Assembly: GCA_021732895.1 (NCBI GenBank)
Contig: JAKFWE010000515.1
Span: 1 to 8,442 of the forward strand
Direction: 5' to 3'
Source: Allobosea sp.
GTDB taxonomy: Bacteria > Pseudomonadota > Alphaproteobacteria > Rhizobiales > Beijerinckiaceae
Length of the DNA stretch: 8,442 nt
The translations under genes were made by a program, and so were the position numbers. Under the pieces are notes generated by a model that was given only the letters and a program-made list of their open reading frames with translations, did no database searches and was not told the DNA's origin. Positions 1-5,413 of this stretch are shown piece by piece; position 1 is the stretch's first letter; every line of letters begins with the position of its first letter.

Positions 1-1
1 G

Positions 2-670
2 AACGCGGCCGCCGGCCTGCTGACGCCGTCGGCCGGCCGGGTCGACATCTTCGGCGCGCCGCTCTCCGGGCTGAACCGCCGCGCCGGCTATCTCTTCCAG
101 CAGGATGCGCTGATGCCGTGGAAGACGGCGCTGAACAACGTCAAGGTCGCGCTCGAACCGATGGGCGTCTCCGACGCCGAGGCCGACAGGCGCGCGCGCG
201 AGTGGCTCGCCCGCGTCGGCCTGCGCGCCTTTGTCGATCGCTATCCGCACATGCTGTCCGGCGGCCAGCGCAAGCGCGTCGCGCTGGCGCAGATGCTGAT
301 CCGCGATCCGGAAATCCTGCTGATGGACGAGCCTTTCGGGCCGCTCGACGCGCAAACCCGGCAGATCATGGGCAATCTCCTGCTCGATCTCTGGTCGAAG
401 GACCGCAAGGCGCTGATCTTCGTGACGCATGATCTGGAAGAGGCGATCGCGCTGTCCGACAGGGTCGTGGTGATGTCGGCGGGGCCGGCGGCCGGCATCG
501 TCGCCGACTATCATGTTCCGCTGCCGCGCCCGCGCGACATCGCCGAGATCCGGCTGGACAAGGCCTTCCACGAAATCCACCGCGACATCTGGGCCTCGCT
601 GCGCATCGAGGTGCAGAAGGCCTACGCCATGGGCGACGGGCGCGAGCTGGTCGAGGGGGCGGGCACATGA
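2..670 (+). CDS. ABC transporter ATP-binding protein, NitT/TauT (SsuB/TauB-like) family, 5' partial
   Basis: This is the cytoplasmic ATPase subunit of an ABC importer; it hydrolyses ATP to drive uptake through the permease encoded next. The open frame runs in from the left edge, so the start codon and Walker A (P-loop) lie outside the window; 222 residues are visible. Seen in order: Q-loop (FQQD, about 95-106), ABC signature LSGGQ (254-268), Walker B ILLMDEP (314-334), the D-loop region with GPLDAQTR just after it, and the H-loop histidine in VTHD (428-430). The visible first residues (NAAAGLL-like) match the segment that normally follows the P-loop. The C-terminal tail, with its IHRDIW stretch, is typical of the nitrate/sulfonate/taurine importer ATPases. 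The stop overlaps the permease start by 4 bp (ATGA), showing translational coupling. An internal ATG at 113 is not the real start, because homology-like sequence continues upstream. The family call is firm; the substrate is unknown. Confidence 0.95.
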   Translation, partial: NAAAGLLTPSAGRVDIFGAPLSGLNRRAGYLFQQDALMPWKTALNNVKVALEPMGVSDAEADRRAREWLARVGLRAFVDRYPHMLSGGQRKRVALAQMLIRDPEILLMDEPFGPLDAQTRQIMGNLLLDLWSKDRKALIFVTHDLEEAIALSDRVVVMSAGPAAGIVADYHVPLPRPRDIAEIRLDKAFHEIHRDIWASLRIEVQKAYAMGDGRELVEGAGT

Positions 671-1458
671 GCCGCGCCAGACTGCTCTTCCTGCAGGCGA
701 TGGTGATGGTCGTCTTCCTGCTGTTCTGGCATGTGGCGACGGCCTATCCGCTTCTGGGCGACATCAAGACGATCCAGTTCTTCTTCTCGACCCCGGCGGC
801 GGTGCTGGCGCGGACCTGGAACCAGCTCACCGGAACCGAGATCTACTGGCATATCGGCATCACGCTGACCGAGACCGTTCTCGCCTTCGTCATCGGCTCG
901 CTGGCGGGGATCTTCTTCGGCTTCACCTTCGCGCGGCGCGAGCTGCTCGCCGCCGTGTTCGACCCCTACATCAAGGCCGCCAACGCCCTGCCGCGCGTCG
1001 TGCTGGCGCCGATCTTCGCGCTCTGGTTCGGGCTCGGCATCTGGTCGAAGGTCGCGCTCGGCTTCACGCTGGTCTTCTTCATCGTCTTCTTCAACGTCTA
1101 TCAGGGCGTGCGCGAGGTGTCGCCGACGGTGCTGGCCAACGCCCGCATGCTCGGCATGAACGAACGCCAGCTCTTCAAGCACGTCTACTGGCCGGCGGCG
1201 CTGACCTGGATGTTCTCGTCGCTGCACACCTCGGTCGGCTTCGCGCTGATCGGGGCGGTGGTGGGCGAGTATCTCGGCTCCTCGGCCGGGCTCGGCTACA
1301 AGATCCAGGAGGCCGAGAGCGTTTTCGACGTCACCGGCGTGTTCTCGGGCATGATGATCCTGACGATCTTCGTCATCATGATCGACTGGGTCGTCACGCT
1401 GGTCGAGAGGCGGCTGCTGGTCTGGAAGCCGGGGCAGAGCGCGACCACGACGACGTGA
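667..1458 (+). CDS. ABC transporter permease, NitT/TauT (SsuC/TauC-like) family
   Basis: Inner-membrane channel subunit of the importer, 263 aa, a normal length for this family. Hydrophobic stretches suggest about six membrane helices, near residues 7-26, 64-88, 108-125, 126-147, 188-206 and 224-246. The cytoplasmic EAA-type loop that contacts the ATPase is at about residues 155-178, with the conserved glycine at 163 and the proline at 176. The N terminus (FLLFWHVAT) and the SSAGLG-Y segment near 205-211 are typical of SsuC/TauC relatives. The start is the ATG overlapping the ATPase stop, preceded by a purine-rich GAGGGGG ribosome binding site (653-659) seven bases away. The ATPase-permease-binding protein order is standard for an importer operon. 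The substrate cannot be deduced. Confidence 0.94.
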   Translation: MSRARLLFLQAMVMVVFLLFWHVATAYPLLGDIKTIQFFFSTPAAVLARTWNQLTGTEIYWHIGITLTETVLAFVIGSLAGIFFGFTFARRELLAAVFDPYIKAANALPRVVLAPIFALWFGLGIWSKVALGFTLVFFIVFFNVYQGVREVSPTVLANARMLGMNERQLFKHVYWPAALTWMFSSLHTSVGFALIGAVVGEYLGSSAGLGYKIQEAESVFDVTGVFSGMMILTIFVIMIDWVVTLVERRLLVWKPGQSATTTT

Positions 1459-1461
1459 GTG

Positions 1462-1491
1462 TTGCCGCCGCCGGCCAAATCCGCCTATCGT
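1462..1491 (+). promoter_or_regulatory. possible sigma-70-like promoter for the solute-binding protein gene
   Basis: TTGCCG (1462-1467) and TATCGT (1486-1491) each match the -35/-10 consensus at four of six bases, with an 18-base spacer. They lie in the 90-bp gap between permease and binding protein genes. A separate promoter would allow the periplasmic protein to be made in excess over the membrane subunits. This is a weak call by eye in GC-rich DNA, where chance matches are common. Confidence 0.25.
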
Positions 1492-1514
1492 GACGCCCAA
1501 TCGCGCCCGACAGA

Positions 1515-1527
1515 GGCGCGAAGCGCC
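1515..1527 (+). other. small hairpin in the permease to binding-protein gap
   Basis: GGCGC (1515-1519) and GCGCC (1523-1527) are perfect complements around a GAA loop, 21 bases upstream of the binding-protein ATG. Hairpins between permease and binding-protein genes can stabilise the downstream mRNA and raise binding-protein levels. That role is inferred from other systems, and the stem is short. Nothing else stands out in the 90-bp gap (1459-1548). Confidence 0.3.
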
Positions 1528-1535
1528 ATCAACCC

Positions 1536-1540
1536 GGAGG
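1536..1540 (+). promoter_or_regulatory. ribosome binding site fixing the binding-protein start
   Basis: GGAGG lies eight bases before the ATG at 1549. It decides against an in-frame GTG at 1459, which would add 30 residues of non-signal-like sequence directly in front of an obvious signal peptide. Confidence 0.8.
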
Positions 1541-1548
1541 AACGATCG

Positions 1549-2580
1549 ATGAACTTCACCCGTCGCGCGGCGCTCGCAGCGCTCGCCATCTCGTCTGCGC
1601 TCGGCTTCTCGCCGCAGGGCGCTCTCGCCCAGAACGCCGAGAAGCCCGACGTCACGCTCGGCGTCGGCGGCAAGCTTCTCCTCTACTACCTGCCGCTGAC
1701 CGTCGCGGAGCGGAAGGGCTATTTCAAGGAACAGGGGCTCAACGTCACGATCAACGATTTCGGCGGCGGCGCGAAGTCGCTGCAGGCGCTGATCGGCGGC
1801 TCGGTCGATGTCGTCACCGGCGCCTACGAGCACACCATCCGCATGCAGGCGAAGGGGCAGGACGTGCGCGCCGTGGTCGAGCTCGGGCGTTTCCCCGGCA
1901 TCACCATCGCGGTGCGCAAGGAGCTCGCCGGCAAGGTCAAGTCGGCCGCCGACTTCAAGGGGCTCAAGATCGGCGTCACCGCGCCCGGCTCCTCGACGGC
2001 GCTGACCGCGCAATACGCCATGATCAAGGCCGGGCTGAAAGCCACGGACGCCGCCATCATCGGCGTCGGGGCCGGGGCCAGCGCGGTCGCCGCGGTCAAG
2101 CAGGGTCAGGTCGACATCATCTCGCATCTCGACCCGGTGATCTCGAAGCTCGAGGCCGACGGCGACGTGACGGCGCTGATCGACACCCGCACCGAGGCCG
2201 GCACGCGCGCGGTGTTCGGCGGCTCGAACCCGGCGGCGGTGCTCTATCTCAAGGGCGATTTCGCCGAGAAGAACCCGGTCACCACGCAGAAGCTGACGAA
2301 CGCCTTCGTCAAGGCGCTGAAATGGCTGGAGACCGCCAAGCCCGAGGACGTCGCCGATCTGGTGCCGGCTGAATACCATCTCGGCGACAAGGCGCTCTAT
2401 CTGCGGGCCGTGAAGAATTCGCTGGAGAGCTATTCGCGCACCGGCGTCTCGACGCCCGAGGCGCAGCAGAGCATGTATGAGGCGCTCAAGCTGCTCGATC
2501 CGGAACTGGCGAGCTCGAAGGTGGACCTGCGGACGACCTTCATGGACAGCTTCGCCAAGAAGGCGGCGGCGGGTTCGTAA
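1549..2580 (+). CDS. ABC transporter substrate-binding protein, NMT1/THI5-like (SsuA/TauA family)
   Basis: Periplasmic solute receptor of the importer, 343 aa from the ATG at 1549. An N-terminal signal peptide is clear: a TRR start, a hydrophobic core at about residues 7-20, and a likely cleavage after ALA at residue 27. The arginine pair followed by AAL is only a borderline Tat motif, so Sec or Tat export are both possible. The mature part shows NMT1-family hallmarks: an early GYFKEQGL segment (residues 57-64), the GGGAKSLQAL stretch (72-81) that precedes the substrate-side loop, and a PGSSTA motif (146-151). The length is normal for the family, which binds sulfonates, taurine, nitrate or pyrimidine-type ligands; the ligand here is unknown. 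The neighbouring pdxY is separated by a repeat-bearing gap and is weak evidence for a vitamin-related substrate. The gene ends just before a palindromic repeat that may protect or terminate the message. Confidence 0.93.
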   Translation: MNFTRRAALAALAISSALGFSPQGALAQNAEKPDVTLGVGGKLLLYYLPLTVAERKGYFKEQGLNVTINDFGGGAKSLQALIGGSVDVVTGAYEHTIRMQAKGQDVRAVVELGRFPGITIAVRKELAGKVKSAADFKGLKIGVTAPGSSTALTAQYAMIKAGLKATDAAIIGVGAGASAVAAVKQGQVDIISHLDPVISKLEADGDVTALIDTRTEAGTRAVFGGSNPAAVLYLKGDFAEKNPVTTQKLTNAFVKALKWLETAKPEDVADLVPAEYHLGDKALYLRAVKNSLESYSRTGVSTPEAQQSMYEALKLLDPELASSKVDLRTTFMDSFAKKAAAGS

Positions 2581-2618
2581 GAGGAACCCTTTTCCCCTTG
2601 TGGATGCGGCGCGAGGAA

Positions 2619-2755
2619 CCCTCTCCCGGATGGGAGAGGGCAGGGTGAGGGACGGCCGCTGTTCATTTGGACGCGACGGAGCCGTCGCGCCAAATTCGGA
2701 AACGGCAGGCCCTCATCCGGCCCTCCGGGCCACCTTCTCCCATCCGGGAGAAGGG
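2619..2755. repeat. composite palindromic intergenic repeat (REP/BIME-like doublet)
   Basis: Two hairpins with nearly the same sequence face each other. The left is CCCTCTCCC (2619-2627), loop GGAT, GGGAGAGGG (2632-2640). The right is CCTTCTCCC (2733-2741), loop ATCC, GGGAGAAGG (2746-2754). Both stems are perfect over 9 bp and the loops are reverse complements of each other, so the right copy is an inverted version of the left. Further inward, TGAGGG (2646-2651) pairs with CCCTCA (2710-2715). A third stem sits in the middle (2665-2695), and a small GGCCC/GGGCC stem at 2719-2731. The layout is that of a dispersed REP-type doublet, as found between genes in many proteobacterial genomes. No transposase or coding frame of its own is seen. 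It could stop or stabilise the transporter transcript, but there is no T-run. Confidence 0.75.
2665..2695. repeat. central stem-loop of the palindromic repeat
   Basis: ATTTGG (2665-2670) pairs with CCAAAT (2690-2695), and after one bulged A (2671) CGCGACGG (2672-2679) pairs with CCGTCGCG (2682-2689), leaving AG at the tip. That is 14 paired positions with one bulge; in RNA the last pair would open to give a 4-base loop. The AT-rich outer arm is unusual for this GC-rich DNA, which suggests a selected or mobile-element-derived sequence rather than chance. Confidence 0.7.
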
Positions 2756-2827
2756 ATAGAAGCGATGTGGCCGCGGCGAAGGCGAAGAGGAGCGCGCCGC
2801 CTGATCGCTTCCATCACGCCTTTCGAT

Positions 2828-2856
2828 TTGCGGTCGGCACGCCGCTGCGGCTAGAC
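2828..2856 (+). promoter_or_regulatory. possible promoter upstream of pdxY
   Basis: The 131 bp between the repeat and pdxY (2756-2886) contain no supportable gene. TTGCGG (2828-2833) followed after 17 bases by CTAGAC (2851-2856) is a loose candidate -35/-10 pair that would give a 5' leader of roughly 25 bases. The -35 element is plausible; the -10 matches the E. coli consensus poorly. Weak, by eye. Confidence 0.3.
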
Positions 2857-2886
2857 CATGGCCTCCCCGCCGCGAAGCCGATCATC

Positions 2887-3735
2887 ATGAACATCCTCTC
2901 GATCCAGTCGCATGTCGCCTATGGCCATGTCGGCAACGCGTCCGCCGTGTTTCCGATGCAAAGGCTCGGCGTCGACGTCTGGCCGATCCATACGGTGCAG
3001 TTCTCCAACCATACCGGCTACGGCGCCTGGAAGGGTCGGGTCTTCGATGGCGGCATGATCGACGAGGTCATGGAAGGCATCGCCGAGCGCGGCCTGCTGC
3101 CCTCCTGCGACGGGGTGCTGTCGGGCTATATGGGCTCGGCCGACATCGGCCACGCCATCCTGCACGCCGTCGAGCGCGTGCGCGCCGCCAATCCCAAGGC
3201 GATCTATTGTTGCGATCCGGTGATCGGCGATGTCGGGCGCGGAATCTTCGTGCGGCCGGGCATCCCGGAGTTCATGCGCGAGCAGGCGGCGCCGGCGGCC
3301 GACATCGTCACCCCCAACCAGTTCGAGCTGGAGCTGCTCACCGACATCGCGATCTCGACGCTGGCCGACGCGCACCGCGCCGTCGAGGCGCTGCGCGGCG
3401 TCGGCCCCAGAGTGGTGCTGGTGACCTCGCTCGTCACCGAGGAGACGCCGGCCGACGCGATCGACATGATGGCGAGCGACGCGAGCGGCTCCTTCCGCGT
3501 GCGCACGCCCAGGCTCGACGTCAGCGTCAACGGAGCGGGCGATGCGATCGCGGCGCTGTTCCTGGTGCATTACATGCGCGAGAATTCGGCTGCGGCGGCG
3601 CTCGCCAAGGCCTCGGCCTCGATCTACGGGCTGCTGAAGCGCACCCGGGAGGCCGGCTCGCGCGAAATCCTCACCGTGGCGGCGCAGGACGAATTCGTGA
3701 CGCCGACACATCACTTCGTTCCCGAGCCGGTCTGA
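2887..3735 (+). CDS. pdxY: pyridoxal kinase (PdxY/PdxK type, ribokinase superfamily)
   Basis: Phosphorylates pyridoxal (and related B6 vitamers) with ATP to give pyridoxal 5'-phosphate in the cytoplasm; this is the B6 salvage route. From the ATG at 2887 the product is 282 aa, the usual length of about 285. It opens with the family hallmark SIQSHVAYGHVGN (residues 5-17), then FSNHTGYG. CDPVIGD (109-115), TPNQFE with nearby acidic residues, and the ribokinase anion-hole/catalytic motif GAGD (216-219, Asp219 as base) follow. The motif is NGAGD where many relatives have GTGD, a mild variation. The frame stays open upstream to a GTG at 2767, but those 40 residues are not family-like and the SIQSHV motif normally lies at the N terminus. 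The ribosome binding site is weak (GAAG at 2874-2877). It is followed after 34 bp by the PhzF-family gene and may share its transcript. PdxK is the main alternative name. Confidence 0.93.
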   Translation: MNILSIQSHVAYGHVGNASAVFPMQRLGVDVWPIHTVQFSNHTGYGAWKGRVFDGGMIDEVMEGIAERGLLPSCDGVLSGYMGSADIGHAILHAVERVRAANPKAIYCCDPVIGDVGRGIFVRPGIPEFMREQAAPAADIVTPNQFELELLTDIAISTLADAHRAVEALRGVGPRVVLVTSLVTEETPADAIDMMASDASGSFRVRTPRLDVSVNGAGDAIAALFLVHYMRENSAAAALAKASASIYGLLKRTREAGSREILTVAAQDEFVTPTHHFVPEPV

Positions 3736-3769
3736 CCGGGACGTCCGCCACCAACAGGGACCATCGGCC

Positions 3770-4669
3770 ATGACCCGCCGTTTCGTCACGCTCGACGTCT
3801 TCACGACCCGCAGGAACGCGGGCAATCCGCTGGCCGTGGTGCTCGATGCCGAGGGGCTCGACACGGCGGCGATGCAGATGATCGCCCGCGAGTTCAACCT
3901 GTCCGAGACGGTGTTCGTGTCGCCCCCGTCCAACCCCGCCCGTCGCGCCGCGCTGCGCATCTTCACGCCCGGCCAGGAACTGCCCTTCGCGGGCCACCCC
4001 ACGGTCGGGACGGCGGTGCTGCTCGCACTGCTCGACGCGAAGGACGGCAAGGCCGCCGGTCTCGTCACGCTGGAGGAGAAAGTCGGGCCGGTCGACTGCG
4101 TCGTTTCGGTTTCGGGCGGCGAGCGCGGTCACGCGCTGTTCACGCTGCCGAAGCTGCCGATGCGGCTGGATCAGCCCGTTCCGGAGGCGACGCTAGCCGC
4201 CGCGATCGGTGTCGAACGCGAGGAGATCGGCTTCGACGACCATCTGCCGAGCGCGTTCAGCGGCGGCGTGCCCTTCACGCTGCTGCCGCTGGCGAGCCGC
4301 GATGCGGTGGCGCGAGCCTTCCCCGCCGGCGTCTTCGCCGAGGCAGTGGCGGAAGCGGCCAATCCCAATCTGTTCGCCTATTGCCGCGAGACGGCCGAGC
4401 CCGGCCATCACTACCATGCGCGCATGTTCTGGCCGGCCGCGGGCGTGAACGAAGACCCGGCGACAGGCGGCGCGGTCGCCGCCTTCGCCGGCGCGGTGAT
4501 GGCGTTCGACCGGCCGGGCGACGGCGAGCATAGTCTGGTGATCGAGCAGGGCTACGAGATGGGCAGGCCCTCGCAGATCACCCTCGAGCTCACCGTCGCC
4601 GGCGGGGCGCTGGCGTCGGCGCGGATCGGCGGGCATGCCGTCATGGTCAGCGAGGGACGGCTGCTTTGA
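3770..4669 (+). CDS. PhzF family isomerase/epimerase
   Basis: A 299-aa protein of the PhzF/diaminopimelate-epimerase fold; members isomerise or epimerise small acids, and the phenazine enzyme PhzF is one case. The general acid/base glutamate is in LSETVF (Glu46, matching PhzF Glu45), and GHPTVG (75-80) carries the histidine equivalent to His74. The second-half motif EDPATGGA (228-235) has the aspartate equivalent to Asp208 (Asp229). The position of PhzF Ser213 appears to be glycine here (Gly234). The N terminus (FVTLDVFT, then NAGNPLAVV) is typical. No other phenazine genes are in the window, so phenazine synthesis is unlikely; the substrate is unknown. AGGGA (3756-3760) lies nine bases before the ATG. 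The stop overlaps the NUDIX start as TTGA, indicating coupled translation. Confidence 0.92.
   Translation: MTRRFVTLDVFTTRRNAGNPLAVVLDAEGLDTAAMQMIAREFNLSETVFVSPPSNPARRAALRIFTPGQELPFAGHPTVGTAVLLALLDAKDGKAAGLVTLEEKVGPVDCVVSVSGGERGHALFTLPKLPMRLDQPVPEATLAAAIGVEREEIGFDDHLPSAFSGGVPFTLLPLASRDAVARAFPAGVFAEAVAEAANPNLFAYCRETAEPGHHYHARMFWPAAGVNEDPATGGAVAAFAGAVMAFDRPGDGEHSLVIEQGYEMGRPSQITLELTVAGGALASARIGGHAVMVSEGRLL
4652..4656 (+). promoter_or_regulatory. ribosome binding site supporting a TTG start
   Basis: GAGGG lies inside the end of the PhzF-family gene, nine bases before the TTG at 4666. It is the main reason to accept TTG as the NUDIX gene start. The next in-frame alternative is a GTG at 4717, and the ATG at 4682 is in another frame. 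Confidence 0.6.
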
Positions 4670-5409
4670 ACGGCGTCGTCGATGGCGACATCGTCGAACT
4701 GGCGCGCATCGACGCCGTGGTCGAGGCCCATGACTGGGCTTTCGCCCGCGACCACGCCGCGGAGATCGCGGCGCATTGGGCCGGGATCAGCGCGGGCAAG
4801 CCGGCCATGTATGACGGGCGCGTCATGCTCCAGCATCGTGGCGCCGTCCGCGACGGCGTGTTCGAGGCGGGCTATTTCGAGACCGATTATTCCGCCTTCA
4901 TCGCGTGGCGCGATTTCGGCCATCCCGGCCCGGTCGTCCGCAACGGCTTCGCCATGGCGGCGCTGCGTGCGGCCGACGGCGCGTTCCTGTGCGGGCGGAT
5001 GGCGCAGCACACGGCGAATGCCGGCCAGGTCTATTTCGCCGCCGGCACGCCCGACCGTAACGACGCGACGCCTGACGGCCGGCTCGACCTCGCCGGCAGC
5101 GCGCTGCGCGAGCTGATCGAGGAAACCGGGCTCAGCGCCGACGAGATCGCCGTCGAGCGGCGCTGGTCGGCGGTGATCCTGCCGGGTCGCATCGCCTTCA
5201 TGCGGCCGGTTTCGATCGCGCTGCCGGCCGAGGAGGCGCGCGACCTGATGCTGGCGCGGATGGCGCTACAGGCCGAGCCGGAACTCGCCGACATCGTGAT
5301 CATCCGCGATCCGGCCGATCGCGACCGCTGCGCCATGCCGCCCTTCATGCGGCGCTATCTCGCCCATATCTGGGGTGACGATTCGAACTCCTCCCGACCA
5401 GACGGATGA
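4666..5409 (+). CDS. NUDIX hydrolase with long N-terminal extension
   Basis: A 247-aa cytoplasmic protein of the NUDIX superfamily, which cleaves nucleoside diphosphates linked to another moiety using a Mg2+ site. The core of the NUDIX box is clear: RELIEETGL at residues 148-156, with Glu149, Glu152 and Glu153 as expected metal ligands. The front half of the box is degenerate: the expected glycine (about 134) is Ala and the expected glutamate (about 140) is Leu, with Asp141 next to it. About 90 residues precede the NUDIX domain, including an FETDYSAFIAWRDFG segment, and a helical segment follows near the C terminus. This long form resembles uncharacterised alphaproteobacterial NUDIX proteins rather than short MutT. 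The start is probably TTG at 4666, overlapping the previous stop by 4 bp. The dcp gene follows after 4 bp. The substrate is not predictable. Confidence 0.85.
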   Translation: MNGVVDGDIVELARIDAVVEAHDWAFARDHAAEIAAHWAGISAGKPAMYDGRVMLQHRGAVRDGVFEAGYFETDYSAFIAWRDFGHPGPVVRNGFAMAALRAADGAFLCGRMAQHTANAGQVYFAAGTPDRNDATPDGRLDLAGSALRELIEETGLSADEIAVERRWSAVILPGRIAFMRPVSIALPAEEARDLMLARMALQAEPELADIVIIRDPADRDRCAMPPFMRRYLAHIWGDDSNSSRPDG

Positions 5410-5413
5410 AGCC

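Noticed and set aside
622..2379. 585-codon open frame on the - strand opposite the permease and binding-protein genes
   Set aside because: Its translation is rich in Arg, Asp, Gly, His and Glu with no recognisable domain, as expected for the antisense of GC-biased genes, and the + strand genes are clear family members.
2477..2854. 125-codon + strand frame reading through the palindromic repeat
   Set aside because: It begins inside the binding-protein gene in another frame and is mostly repeat-derived; no ribosome binding site or motif.
2767..2886. N-terminal extension of pdxY from a GTG
   Set aside because: The 40 extra residues are not family-like, and the conserved SIQSHV motif belongs at the N terminus, so the ATG at 2887 is preferred.
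2851..4068. 405-codon - strand frame across pdxY and the PhzF-family gene
   Set aside because: It spans two recognisable + strand genes and their gap, with no motif of its own.
3770..4669. PhzF-family gene as evidence of phenazine biosynthesis
   Set aside because: No other phenazine genes are present and an expected active-site residue differs; the family is much broader than phenazine synthesis.
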